This document shows positions 16,956-26,875 of a DNA stretch of 64,000 nt, one piece after another. This stretch comes from Pseudomonadales bacterium (GTDB taxonomy: Bacteria; Pseudomonadota; Gammaproteobacteria; Pseudomonadales; Pseudohongiellaceae), in NCBI GenBank assembly GCA_024234325.1, contig JACKOJ010000001.1:62001-126000 (forward strand). The letters run 5' to 3'. Position numbers and translations under genes: made by a program. The first letter of the stretch is position 1. Each line of letters begins with the position of its first letter. The notes under the pieces were generated by a model. That model saw nothing but the letters and a program-made list of their open reading frames with translations, made no database searches and was not told the DNA's origin.

Positions 16956-18701
16956 CTAGAGGAAGTCCATGTCGCCTGCGGTGAGCCACCAGGCATCACG
17001 CAGGCGTACGACATCCGGACCCCGCGTCCAGATGTTGCAGGGGATCTCGATCCCCAGATCCACCTGCCGGGCACCCGGCAGATTCAGGAATTCGGCCTGG
17101 GACCGCGTGATGCGGCATCGCAAGGATTGCGAGTCCCGCGCCAGGGATTCTCTCAGCACCGCAAGGGCTGTGGCGAACTGCTCCGGCGCGCCGACCAGGT
17201 CCATGAGCAACTGCGCCCCTTCGTGCTCCCGCAACAACAGGATCACCTGTGCTTCCCCGGTATCGCGCGCGCACAGCGCCATGCAACGATACTGACCCCG
17301 AGCCCACCCCGGGTGAGCCAGGTAGCGGTAGCGCCAGTATTCCCCGTCGCGTACGCCGACAATTCTATCCTGCATCTGCGGGGCCATTTCCGCCCACAGG
17401 CGGTCGATGTGCGCCCCTGAGTCCTCACTACCCAGATCGAAAGGTTTTAGTTCAAGCTCAGGCCATGACTCGTCGCCGGCCTCGGTGGGATAGTGAATCT
17501 CGACCAGGGAATCGGTAATTTCATACAGGCCCAGACGGCGGGCAATGCGCAGCACCCGCATATTGGGGAAACCAACCCCCAGCAGATGCTCGGCACAGTT
17601 CCCGACCTCAAGTTCCAGAAACGTGGCAGCCATCTTGAAAAACAGGGTATCGCGACTGGCAAAGCTGCGATGCTCCGGCATCACCATCACATCGCAGATC
17701 TGAATCGCTTTCTCGGCTGCGCCGAAATAGAGAATGTCACGCGGAGCCCCACCGTAGTGGCCGACCAGTTCGCCGCCCAGCCGCGCGCACACCGCGCGTC
17801 CGCGACCTTCTCCGTACTTCCATTGCCAGATGTCGGCATCAAAGGGAGTATCAAAACTGCGCTCGAACAACCGGGGCACTTCCGTCCCCGAGAAGCTGTG
17901 AATATTGCCAAACTCTGGCTGTTCGCCCTGAACCGCATCGTAGCGAAGATCCAGCAGGGTGTAGCCGAGATGGGCGCTGGCGTACTGCTGTGCCATTTCC
18001 TGCACGCGGGCCTGCAACTGTGTCAATTGATCCTGTGTCGCCACACCTTGATCGAGAAGCGCGTCGCGACGATGCTGCAGCAGTTGTGCGAAAAACTGCA
18101 ATCCCGGCGCCACCTGCCTGCCCAGCTCCCGCTGCCGCTCGGCACTGAAGCCGCAACGATGGGCAAGACGCAGAAAGTGGGCAAGTACCGGGCGCGGCTC
18201 GACCTGTCGCACGCTGTCATCCAGCGTGAACTCGTCTGCTATCAACAGACGCCCGCCCTCACGCAGGTGTTGGCCTGAACGAGTGAACAACTGCAGGGGA
18301 TCCATATACTGAGCCGATTGCTGCAGAAGCAGCACATCCGCTCGCTTGGCCGGCATCTCGTCCGGCAAGTCGCCCATCTGGAAGAGCAGTCCCGGGCGCC
18401 TCTTATCGCTTAGCCCTTCAAATTCCGCGGCAAGAGGCGTGATTGCCAGCACTTCGTACCCGGCCTCCGCCAACCGGCACGCCAGCGCACCCGAACCGCA
18501 GCCGACCTCAATGATCCGGGCGGGAGGCGGCGGAAGCAGAGCACAGAGGGCATCTTCCGCCCTGCGCTGCGCCTCGGGAAAGGCCCCGGAAGCATCACCG
18601 CTGCCATACAGGCCAAAGTGCAGATGCACGACCTCTCCGTACTCCAGCGCAAGCGTCTGCGCGTAGACATTGAGAGGAAATGGCAATCGGGTGGGGATCA
18701 T
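16956..18701 (-). CDS. Fusion protein: class I SAM methyltransferase + GNAT-like acetyltransferase
   Basis: A 581-residue two-domain protein. Residues about 30-220 form a Rossmann methyltransferase with motif I EVGCGSGALACRLAE near 60 and the post-motif LLLQQSAQYMDPL. After a helical linker, residues about 275-450 resemble GNAT N-acyltransferases (FDADIWQWKYGEGRG, then ARLGGELVGHYGG, then VMVMPEHRSF where the acyl-CoA strand/P-loop would be). The last 120 residues look like a second, degenerate acetyltransferase-like half. The substrate is unknown; modification of a lipid, polysaccharide or amino sugar is possible. A GTG start at 18743 would add 14 residues; neither start has a strong ribosome site. 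It is transcribed divergently from regB. Confidence 0.7.
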   Translation of the reverse strand: MIPTRLPFPLNVYAQTLALEYGEVVHLHFGLYGSGDASGAFPEAQRRAEDALCALLPPPPARIIEVGCGSGALACRLAEAGYEVLAITPLAAEFEGLSDKRRPGLLFQMGDLPDEMPAKRADVLLLQQSAQYMDPLQLFTRSGQHLREGGRLLIADEFTLDDSVRQVEPRPVLAHFLRLAHRCGFSAERQRELGRQVAPGLQFFAQLLQHRRDALLDQGVATQDQLTQLQARVQEMAQQYASAHLGYTLLDLRYDAVQGEQPEFGNIHSFSGTEVPRLFERSFDTPFDADIWQWKYGEGRGRAVCARLGGELVGHYGGAPRDILYFGAAEKAIQICDVMVMPEHRSFASRDTLFFKMAATFLELEVGNCAEHLLGVGFPNMRVLRIARRLGLYEITDSLVEIHYPTEAGDESWPELELKPFDLGSEDSGAHIDRLWAEMAPQMQDRIVGVRDGEYWRYRYLAHPGWARGQYRCMALCARDTGEAQVILLLREHEGAQLLMDLVGAPEQFATALAVLRESLARDSQSLRCRITRSQAEFLNLPGARQVDLGIEIPCNIWTRGPDVVRLRDAWWLTAGDMDFL

Positions 18702-18808
18702 GGTGGACTGTGTGTTATCCGGCACTGCGACAAAGAGCCGCACTATACCCCGTTCTCAAGGGGCGGGCAAAATTGCACAATACCTCGAAACGCAGGAGTT
18801 GGGATAGA

Positions 18809-20164
18809 ATGTCAGCCATGATGGAAACCACTGGGACACTGCCACTGCGCGAGCGCATACTGCAGGTGCTGACGCCGGATGCGACTGGCGGCTCGTCCAG
18901 GCTCTCGCTGCAAAGACTGTTGCTGCTTCGCCTGGTCGTTGCCGTGCTGTGCGTGGTCGGCACCTTTATCTTTCACTCGATTTCCCCGCTCGAACTGCCG
19001 ATTCTGCAATTGGCCGCCGCCACGGTTTTCATCGTGGTGTCCCTGCTGTTCGGCTTCTGGCGCCTGCACAAGGACATTCCCATTTCCGAGCCCGAGCTGT
19101 TCTCGCAGCTTCTGGTGGACGCGGGCACACTGGTGCTGGTGCTGCTGGCGACCGGCGGCGCCAGCAATCCCCTCATCTCGTATCTGCTGGTGCTGCTGAC
19201 CATTGGTGCCACCATGCTGCACCAGCGTTATGTCAACGTGCTGGCAATCGCCAGCATCGTGGTCTACACAAGCTTCCTGCTCAGCGAGCTGCGCATGGAT
19301 CACAGCGACCACATGGTGGCGAATTTCCAGTTGCACCTGGTAGGCATGTGGGTCACCTTCGTGGTCAGCGCGGTACTGATTACGGTTTTCGTCACCCGCA
19401 TGGCCGAGGCCATTCGCAGCCGTGAGCTGACCCTGGCGCGGGCGCGTGAGAACGAGATGCGCAACGAGCAACTGGTCGCTATCGGCACCCTGGCGGCAGG
19501 CACGGCGCACGCGCTCGGCACGCCGCTGTCCACCATGTATGTGCTGCTGACCGATCTGGACAAATACAGTGACGAACAACTGCGCAGCATGGACATCAAG
19601 GAAGACATCAGCCTGCTGCGGGAACAGGTGGTACGCTGCAAGGATTCGCTGACGCAGCTCACCCGTTTCTACAACAAGGCAGATCGCCACCCCTACGGCG
19701 GCACCCTGCCGGAGTTCATGGCGGAAATTCAGGACTATATCGTCAATATCCACCCGCGCGCCAAGGTCAGCTTCGAGCTGCTGCCTGCAGCCAGGGGCGC
19801 TACAATCCCCTTTGATCTCAGTGTGCGCCACGCCATCATCAACTTGGTGGAGAACGCCATCAAGGCAGCCCACAGCCAGGTCAGCGTAAGCTGCCGGGTC
19901 ATCAACGAACACGCCGAAATCGCCATTCAGGACGACGGCCCCGGCATTCCCTCCTCTGTCATGGAGAACATGGGAGAGCCCTTCATCTCTACCCGCAAGG
20001 ACAGCATGGGAATCGGCATCTTTCTGGCCAACGCCGCCATTCAACGTGCCTCCGGCAATATCGAAATGTTCAACCTGAAAACCGGCGGTGCCATGAGCAT
20101 CATCCGCCTGCCTGTGGGCGCGACAGCCCCGGGTACCAGTGACGACAGCCCCCTGGAGAAATGA
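18809..20164 (+). CDS. regB: Redox-sensing histidine kinase, RegB/PrrB/RoxS type
   Basis: A 451-residue membrane kinase of the RegB family. Six helices fill about residues 30-200. Between them lies the conserved quinone-site box TGGASNPL (near 112). The dimerisation/phospho-acceptor box GTAHALGTPLST (His near 236) has the RegB spacing. An REQVVRCKDSLTQL segment holds a Cys in the position of the redox-active Cys of RegB. The ATPase domain shows the N box NLVENAIKAA (near 347) and the G1 box DDGPGIP (near 374). It signals respiratory redox state to RegA. The ATG at 18809 follows GCAGGAG by ten bases; an in-frame ATG three codons later is an alternative. It is an operon with regA, four bases apart. 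Confidence 0.9.
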   Translation: MSAMMETTGTLPLRERILQVLTPDATGGSSRLSLQRLLLLRLVVAVLCVVGTFIFHSISPLELPILQLAAATVFIVVSLLFGFWRLHKDIPISEPELFSQLLVDAGTLVLVLLATGGASNPLISYLLVLLTIGATMLHQRYVNVLAIASIVVYTSFLLSELRMDHSDHMVANFQLHLVGMWVTFVVSAVLITVFVTRMAEAIRSRELTLARARENEMRNEQLVAIGTLAAGTAHALGTPLSTMYVLLTDLDKYSDEQLRSMDIKEDISLLREQVVRCKDSLTQLTRFYNKADRHPYGGTLPEFMAEIQDYIVNIHPRAKVSFELLPAARGATIPFDLSVRHAIINLVENAIKAAHSQVSVSCRVINEHAEIAIQDDGPGIPSSVMENMGEPFISTRKDSMGIGIFLANAAIQRASGNIEMFNLKTGGAMSIIRLPVGATAPGTSDDSPLEK

Positions 20165-20168
20165 CACC

Positions 20169-20711
20169 ATGACGGAAAGCAACCGAATGCTGCTGGTGGA
20201 AGACGACGAAACCTTTGGTCGGGTAATTTCCCGTGCCATGCAGCAGCGGGGCTACGAGGTGCAGCATGCGGAAAGCGCCGACAGCGCAACGAATCTGCTG
20301 AACCACAATCTGTTCGATCTGGCAGTACTGGATCTGAACCTGGGCGGACACTCGTCCCTGCCCCTCATCCCGATCCTGAAAGGCACCAATCCCGAGATGC
20401 GCATTCTGGTGCTGACCGGCTATGCCAGCATCGCCACTGCCGTGGATGCCATCAAGCTGGGGGCCGACAATTATCTCGCCAAGCCGGCTGACGCCGATGA
20501 AATTCTCGCGGCACTGCTGGGCGACCCTCTGAGCCGGCAGGAGGACGAGCAGGCGATTCAGGAACCCATGTCCGTTCGTCGCCTGGAGTGGGAACACATA
20601 CAGAAGGTGCTGAAGGAAAACGACGGCAATATTTCCGAGACCGCCCGTCAGCTCAAAATGCATCGCCGCACGCTGCAGCGCAAGTTGCAGAAACGCCCGG
20701 TTGCCCGCTAA
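20169..20711 (+). CDS. regA: Redox response regulator, RegA/PrrA/RoxR type
   Basis: A 180-residue response regulator. The receiver domain (residues 6-115) has the acidic pair VEDDE, the phospho-acceptor Asp in LAVLDLNLGG (near 55), the switch Thr in VLTGYAS and the Lys in LAKPAD. A Pro-rich linker leads to the Fis-like helix-turn-helix NISETARQLKMHRRTLQRKL, which is the near-invariant DNA-binding segment of the PrrA/RegA/RoxR family. Together with regB it would control genes for respiration, carbon or nitrogen metabolism in response to redox state. The start at 20169 is chosen because it follows the regB stop by four bases and has GGAGAAA upstream. Confidence 0.93.
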   Translation: MTESNRMLLVEDDETFGRVISRAMQQRGYEVQHAESADSATNLLNHNLFDLAVLDLNLGGHSSLPLIPILKGTNPEMRILVLTGYASIATAVDAIKLGADNYLAKPADADEILAALLGDPLSRQEDEQAIQEPMSVRRLEWEHIQKVLKENDGNISETARQLKMHRRTLQRKLQKRPVAR

Positions 20712-20747
20712 GCCTCTCGCTGCCGTCCCCACTGCTGCGATCCAGAC

Positions 20748-20774
20748 AGCCAGTCTGCAGAGACTGGCTCCCAC
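20748..20774. repeat. REP-like palindrome between converging genes
   Basis: AGCCAGTCT-GCAG-AGACTGGCT forms a perfect 9-bp stem flanked by CCCAC. Read on the minus strand it is GTGGGAGC followed by a palindrome, the same layout as the REP units at 647-792. It lies between the stops of regA and the SDR gene, so it may serve as a bidirectional terminator. Confidence 0.65.
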
Positions 20775-20849
20775 TGTCCTGAGCGCAGCCAGTGCTGCCG
20801 ACGTTTCTTTCCCTGTCAGCGTGCCAGGTTCCTTTCTTTGTACGAGACC

Positions 20850-21638
20850 TCAGCGCCGCGCCAATGGAACAGTGTTCAGGTGACGCCCGCCGTCCACGAT
20901 CAGGGTTTCCCCCGTCACAATCTGCGGCCCGGTAATAAAGCACAGAATGGCATCGGCCACCGTCTCCGGATCTGCCGTCACCCCGAGTGGCGCCTGCCGC
21001 TCATTATGCGCCTTCGCTGCCGCGTACTGCTCGTCACCCAGTCCCTTGCGCAGCCACTCCCCCTGAATGAAACCCGGGCATACCGTGTTGATGCGAATCT
21101 GCGGACCCAGCGCCCGGGCCAGGGACAGCGACAGGGTGACCAGCGCGCCCTTGGAAGCCGCATAGGCAACCGAGCTGCCAATGCCCGTGATGGCGGCCGT
21201 GGAGGCCACATTGACGACCGTCCCCTGCCCCGCTGCCTGCATGCTCGGCGCCACTGCACGAATCATCTGGTAGGGGCCAATCACGTTGACCCCGTAGATC
21301 GTCTGAAAATCCTCGGCATCGAGACCGTCGAGGCGATGATGCTCGCAGAATTTGGTCGTGCCGGCATTGTTTACCAGAATGTCCACCCGTCCCCACTTGT
21401 CGAGTGCCTGGGCCACCATGTCGCGACAGGCGGCATCGTCGGCAACATCCGCCTGGCACAGGAGCGTTTCGACTCCCAGCGCCTCACACTCGGCGGCTAC
21501 CGTTCTGGCCGCCTCCTCACTGCGACTGTAATTGACCACCACATGACAGCCCTGTGACGCCAGCAGGCGTGCCGTTGCCGCCCCAACGCCCGAGGCAGAA
21601 CCGGTCACAATGGCCACCGCTCCGCGAATATCTTTCAT
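20850..21638 (-). CDS. Short-chain dehydrogenase/reductase (SDR)
   Basis: A 262-residue classical SDR. The cofactor motif TGSASGVG lies near residue 12, NNAG near 90, the catalytic Ser in NVASTAAITG near 143 and the YAASK catalytic pair near 157. VCPGFIQGEW and the C-terminal GETLIVDGGRHLN are typical. The fold is similar to 3-oxoacyl-ACP reductases, but no fatty-acid gene is adjacent, so the substrate is open. The residue after the cofactor-binding second strand (NYSRSEE) suggests NADP(H). The ATG at 21638 has GGGGAGAG four bases upstream, which decides against a start seven codons earlier. The gene converges on regA across the REP-like hairpin. Confidence 0.85.
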   Translation of the reverse strand: MKDIRGAVAIVTGSASGVGAATARLLASQGCHVVVNYSRSEEAARTVAAECEALGVETLLCQADVADDAACRDMVAQALDKWGRVDILVNNAGTTKFCEHHRLDGLDAEDFQTIYGVNVIGPYQMIRAVAPSMQAAGQGTVVNVASTAAITGIGSSVAYAASKGALVTLSLSLARALGPQIRINTVCPGFIQGEWLRKGLGDEQYAAAKAHNERQAPLGVTADPETVADAILCFITGPQIVTGETLIVDGGRHLNTVPLARR

Positions 21639-22072
21639 AGTCTCTCCCCCCGTCTCCATTAACCGCAGAATTCTACTCTACTTACCGCAAAGTGGCCGCA
21701 TTTGCGCCCTTTCGCGCATTGCAATGCGGGGATACTTGGTTACAATACGTAACACAGAAAACTGGTCAAAAAGCCAGACGCTCCATGCATCCCGGCCAGT
21801 TGATTCAGACAGTGAAAACAGGCGCGAACACGCTGAAGGAAAGCATTATGAACTGCTGGATGATTTCCTTGTCAGCCGCGTCCGTGAATCACTGCTCGCA
21901 AAATAATATCAGCAGCCTTTTCTAACCACACACTTGACCTCTTTTGATACGCGCCGGTTATCCCGAAGCATCCAACGCGTACGAGCGGTCGTATTGACTA
22001 TTTGATTTGGCAGACGCCGCCCTCTAGCACCTGGCCGCTCATGCCGCAGCCCACGCAAATCGGAGTATGGAA
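21639..22072. other. Intergenic region upstream of the RND efflux genes
   Basis: A 434-base stretch with no convincing long gene. It holds a promoter-like TTGCAA (21719-21724) / TACAAT (21741-21746) pair with a 16-base spacer on the plus strand, and a 25-codon ATG frame (21848-21925) with GGAAAG upstream that I would not call a gene. It also has a TTGACC (21934) possible -35 element, and the dyad TACGA-GCGG-TCGTA at 21980-21993, which could be a repressor site for the efflux operon. Confidence 0.45.
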
Positions 22073-23203
22073 GTGAAGATCAAACATTTTGTGGCCCTTG
22101 GACTCGTGGCTATTGTGGTTCTCTGGATGGCCTGGCCCCGCGATCGCGGAGCGCTGGATGACGGCTATCCCCTGCCCGAGCGCGACGGCACCGTGGTGGC
22201 CGTGAGCGGCGACGCCAGCATTACCAACGACAACCAGAACTTCACCGTTCGCGTGGAACGTGTCAGCGCACAGCCCTTCGTGCAGAACGTGCGCGTACGC
22301 GGGCAGACCAAAGCGTTCCGCCTGGTGGACGTGCGTGCGGAAACCTCCGGTCGCATCATTGCCACGCCGGTGGCACGGGGCGCGCGCGTAAGCCGTGGCG
22401 ACGTGCTCTGCGAACTCGCCGTGGACAGCCGTGCCACCGACCTACAGGAAGCCCGCAGCCGCCAGGACCAGGCGCAGATGGAATACGACGGCGCGCTTGA
22501 CCTGCAGAAGCGGGGCCTGCAATCCCGCGTCGGCATCGCCCAGCTCAGGGCAACGCTGGATGCCTCCATTGCCGCCGTCACCCGCGCCGAACTCGCGCTG
22601 CAGCGCACCCGCATCGTCGCCCCCTTCGACGGCATCATGGAATCCCGCACCGTCGAGGTCGGCGACCTGATGGACATGGGTGGACGCTGCGCATCCCTGC
22701 TGGACGACACCCCGATGCTGCTGACCGGTCTGGTGCCGGAACAGGACGTGGGCAAGCTCTTCCTGGGCGCGCCCGTCAGCGCGAGTCTGCTGACCGGTGA
22801 AGCCGTCAGCGGCAGCGTGACCTATATCTCCCGCGCGGCAGACGCGACCTCGCGCAGCTACGCGATCGAGGTGGAGCTGGCTCCTACCGACACCCCGATA
22901 CGCCAGGGCGTGACGGCAGAGATCTTCATTGCCGCCAGCGAGACTACCGCGCATCTGATTCCCTCGTCGTCCCTCACACTGAACGACGACGGCATCGTGG
23001 GCGTCAAGACGGTAAACGCCAGCCGACTGGTGCAGTTCACTCCGGTGACCGTGGTCGGCGAGAACACCAGCGTCAACCCGGGGCTCTGGGTGACCGGGCT
23101 GCCGAGCAGCGCGCTGGTGATCACTCACGGACAGGAAATTGTATTCCCCGGCCAGACCGTCAACACCGATGATAGCTGGTCCGCCACCGAGGCCTCATTC
23201 TAA
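22073..23203 (+). CDS. RND efflux periplasmic adaptor (membrane fusion) protein
   Basis: A 376-residue HlyD/AcrA-type adaptor bridging the RND pump to an outer-membrane channel. A single N-terminal helix (residues 4-20) anchors it. The first lipoyl half reads SGRIIATPVARGARVSRGDVLCELAVD, followed by an alpha-helical hairpin (LQEARSRQDQAQMEYDGALD onward), the second lipoyl half (TRIVAPFDGIMESRTVEVGD) and beta-barrel domains. The GTG at 22073 lies seven bases after GGAG, whereas the ATG at 22067 is only one base away from it, so I favour GTG. The stop overlaps the permease start by one base (TAATG). No outer-membrane factor gene is in the window. Confidence 0.85.
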   Translation: MKIKHFVALGLVAIVVLWMAWPRDRGALDDGYPLPERDGTVVAVSGDASITNDNQNFTVRVERVSAQPFVQNVRVRGQTKAFRLVDVRAETSGRIIATPVARGARVSRGDVLCELAVDSRATDLQEARSRQDQAQMEYDGALDLQKRGLQSRVGIAQLRATLDASIAAVTRAELALQRTRIVAPFDGIMESRTVEVGDLMDMGGRCASLLDDTPMLLTGLVPEQDVGKLFLGAPVSASLLTGEAVSGSVTYISRAADATSRSYAIEVELAPTDTPIRQGVTAEIFIAASETTAHLIPSSSLTLNDDGIVGVKTVNASRLVQFTPVTVVGENTSVNPGLWVTGLPSSALVITHGQEIVFPGQTVNTDDSWSATEASF

Positions 23204-26200
23204 TGCGATACATCAAGGCATCCGTCTCACGGGCACGGACCTCGCTCAGCATTTTTGTTGCCATCATGCTGATGGGTTTCGTCTCCTATATTTCCATTCC
23301 GGTGGAGCTGAACCCCGACGTCTCCGTCCCGGTCATCGTCACCACCATCATCCACGAGGGCATCTCGCCGGAGGATGCCGAGCGCCTGCTGTCAAAGCCG
23401 CTCGAAGTGGAACTCAAGACCCTGGAGGGGCTGACCCAGGTGAGCTCCTTTTCCAGTGAAGGCGCCGCCACGGTCATCACGGAGTTCGACGTCAGTTTCG
23501 ATTCATCGCAGGCACTGAACGATGTGCGTACCGCGATCGACCGCGCCAAGGCCAAATTCCCGCAATCCACGGAAGAGCCGATCGTGCAGGAAGTCTCTGC
23601 CGCCGGCATTCCGATCGTGCAGATCGCCATCGCCGGCGAGGGGGTGCCCGAGCGCGTGCTGCTGAAAGTCGCCCAGGACCTGCAGCGCGAAATCGAAACA
23701 CTGCCCGAGGTGCTCAGTGCCGACATGGTGGGCGAGCGCGAAGAACTGCTCGAAGCCCTCATCGACCCCGCGCAACTGGAGACCTATGGCATCACCAACC
23801 AGCAGATCGTGCAGGCTGTCACCAGCAACAACCGGCTGATTCCCGCCGGAGCCCTCAATACCGGGCAGGGCAGCTTCTCGGTGAAACTGCCTGGTCTGAT
23901 CGAAACCCAGGACGACCTGTTCGAGCTGCCGATTGCAGCCAACTCGCAGGGCGTGCTCACGCTCAGTGACATTGCCGAGGTTCGCCGCACCTTCAAGGAC
24001 GCGGAACGTTTTTCCTTTGCCAACGGGCAACGCTCCATCTCCATCAACGTGGAGAAACGCAAGGGTGCCAACCTGATCGAGGCCATGAACAAGATCGACG
24101 GCATCGTCGAGGCCACCCTGCCCGCACTGCCGCCCGCCGTCACCATCGCCTACATGAACAACACAGCGCCCATGGTGATCGAACAGAACCTCGGTCTGCA
24201 GGGCAATATGGTGACCTCGATGGTACTGGTGCTGATCGTGGTGATTGCCGCCGTGGGCATTCGTTCAGGCATTCTGGTCACCCTGGCAGTGCCCTTCTCC
24301 TTCCTGTTTGCCTTCATCGTGATCTCGGCACTGGGCTTCACCTACAACTTCATGGTGATCTTTGGCCTGCTGCTCGGGTTGGGGATGCTGATTGACGGCG
24401 CCATCGTGATGGTGGAATTCGCCGACACCAAGATGTCGGAAGGCTACACCAAGGAAGACGCCTACGAGGAAGCGGTCAACCGCATGTTCTGGCCCATCAT
24501 CGCCTCCACCGCAACCACCCTGGCTGCCTTCCTGCCGATGATGTTCTGGCCCGGCGTCGCGGGGGAGTTCATGCGCTACCTGCCCATCACCGTGTTTGCG
24601 GTACTGGTCGGCTCGCTGCTCTATGCGCTGCTGTTTGCTCCCGTGCTGGGCTCACTGTTCGGCAAGGCCAGTGGGACGGTGCAGGGCGTGAACACACCCT
24701 CCCACCATCAGGACGAAGTCGACACCAGCAAGCTGGGAGGCTTCAGCCGTTTCTATGCCGCCATCCTGCGTGGCGCCGTGCACTCCCCGGTGCTGATCTT
24801 TATCGGCAGTGTGGTGACGCTGATATCGATTGTGATCGCCTATTTCAACTTCGGTGCCGGGGTGGAGTTCTTCACCGCCGTCGAGCCCAACCAGACGCGG
24901 GTTCAGGTCTTTGCACGCGGCAATTTCTCCCCGGAGGAAATCCGTGACGTGGTCGTGGACGTCGAGCGCCGCATCATGGACGTCGGCTACTACAAGAGCG
25001 TCGTGACACAGTCCGGCGCTGGCCAGAGTCTCGGCGGCGGACAGGGTTCCGCACCCGGATCTGGTGGGCACCATCTTCGTGGAGTTTACCGACCGGCGCA
25101 CCCGTGACGTGAACGGCTTCGACATCGAGAACCTCTACCGCGAGGCGATCAAGAACATTCCAGGTGTCCGCGCGGAGATTGCCGCCGTCGAACAGGGCCC
25201 GCCCGTGGGCAAGGAACTGCAACTGGAACTGTACGGCGAGAACCTGACCGACCTGATCAATGAAGCGCGGCGTGTCCGCGATCATCTCGAAAACGGGATG
25301 AGCGGTCTGATCGATATTGACGACACCACGCCCATTCCCGGCATTGAGTGGCGCATCAACGTCGACCGCGCGCGCGCTGCCATGTTCGGCGCCAACATCA
25401 GTGAGGTCGGCACCGCCGTCCAACTGCTGACCAATGGCGTGTTCATGGGGGACTACCGCCCGGACGATACGGAAGAGGAAGTGGACATCCGCGTGCGCTA
25501 TCCGAAGGAGTACCGCGGCCTGGAGCAGATCGACCAGATTCAGATCAACACCACCTCCGGCACGGCACCGGTAAGCAGCTTCATCACTCGCGAACCGGGG
25601 CCGAAGGTCAGCTCCATTCAGCGCGTGGATGGCAGCAAGGTGATCTATGTCCGTGCCAACCCCGCTCCAGGCGTCATCACGGACACCAAGCTGCAGGAGC
25701 TGCGTCAGTGGCTGAACGAGAATCCGTTGCTGCCGGGCGTGCACTATCAGTTCCGCGGAGCGAATGAGGAACAGGAGCAGTCCTTTGCCTTCCTCATGCA
25801 GGCCTTTGTATTGTCCCTGATGCTGATGGCAATCCTGCTGGTCACCCAGTTCAACAGCTACTACCAGGCACTGCTGATTCTGTCGTCCGTGCTGCTGTCC
25901 ACAACCGGCGTACTGCTTGGCCTGTTGATTACAGGCCAGACCTTCAGTGTGATTCTGACGGGCGTGGGCATTGTGGCCTTGGCGGGGATCATCGTGAACA
26001 ACAACATCATCCTGATCGACACCTTCAACTTCCTGCGGCAAAACCACAAGGAATGGAGCCTGCAGGAGATTGTTGTGCAGACAGGCGTTCAGCGTCTGCG
26101 TCCGGTGTTCCTGACCACCTTCACTACAGGCTGTGGTCTGCTGCCGCTGGCAATGCATGTCTCCATCGACCTGATCGGTGCGGAAGTGGAGGTGGGGGGG

Positions 26201-26401
26201 CCTATTACCTCGCAGTGGGTCAGCCTGGCCAGTGCCATCGTGTTCGGCCTCGGCTTCGGCACCATCCTGACGCTGATTGTGACACCTGCGATGCTGGCCC
26301 TGCCCTCGCAGTTGCGCCACTACATAAGAGCGCTGAAGCGTCTTTTCAGCCGCAGCAAGGATGACGATCCCAAGCGCATCGAACCAGGTTTTGGTACCTG
26401 A
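23203..26401 (+). pseudogene. RND efflux permease, interrupted by a +1 frameshift near 25055
   Basis: An inner-membrane proton-driven efflux pump of about 1065 residues if intact. The first frame (23203 to a stop at 25107) carries the N-terminal helix, porter subdomains and helices 2-6 with GMLIDGAIVMVEFAD; the second frame (in phase from about 25055 to 26401) carries the rest, with LVTQFNSYYQALLILSSV and GVGIVALAGIIVNNNIILID. The family sequence SAPDLVGTIFVEF is broken inside a CCC run at 25054-25056: removing one C restores one continuous frame. It may be a real mutation, a sequencing error or, less likely, programmed frameshifting. The relay motif is Asp-Gly rather than the Asp-Asp of AcrB. 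It is coupled to the adaptor gene. Confidence 0.85.
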
Positions 26402-26466
26402 TCGATCGCAGGCGGCGAGGCGCCTGCAAAGCGCCCCGCAAACAAAAGGAACGAACGTTCGATATC

Positions 26467-26503
26467 GAGACCGCTGGCAATATGCACGCGGTCTCACTCT
26501 TTT
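26467..26503 (+). terminator. Rho-independent-type terminator after the RND operon
   Basis: GAGACCGC (26467-26474) pairs perfectly with GCGGTCTC (26488-26495) around a 13-base loop and is followed by ACTCTTTTCC. A second hairpin, GCAGGCG/CGCCTGC, lies just after the permease stop at 26408-26427. Confidence 0.6.
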
Positions 26504-26875
26504 CCTCTACCACGCATTCCCTGCCAACCGACACAGAGCAATACAAAAATCCCCGCGTCGAGCGTGGGCTTTCCATGGAAGGAAATGAATATCAGAACGA
26601 ACTTTTGGAATGGAAAGGCATGAACAGAAGAGTGTGTGACAATTTGTGACTTCCAGCTTCTCAGTCAAAATGACTGTGCTACCATCAACTCACTTTCAAT
26701 CGACAGGACACTAAGGATAGTGACCGACTGATTGCAAAGAGCTGAGGCGAAGGGCTTTTAAGAGATTCTTTGTTCCCCCCCTTTTCTAAACACTGAGTTG
26801 CTTTCTAGTCCTGAGCCTTGGCGACCCTGATCTGTCGGACATCCTGTCCGCGCTTCTTCCCTGCCGTATCAGATA
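26504..26875. other. Intergenic region, no gene seen
   Basis: An AT-richer stretch between the RND operon terminator and the 3' end of the secreted protein gene. The only structure I notice is a direct repeat TGTGAC-N4-TGTGAC at 26635-26650 that recurs in altered form upstream of the next gene. Confidence 0.4.

Noticed and set aside
21848..21925. A 25-codon ORF with an upstream GGAAAG
   Set aside because: Too short and without any supporting signal beyond a weak ribosome site; noted only within the intergenic region.
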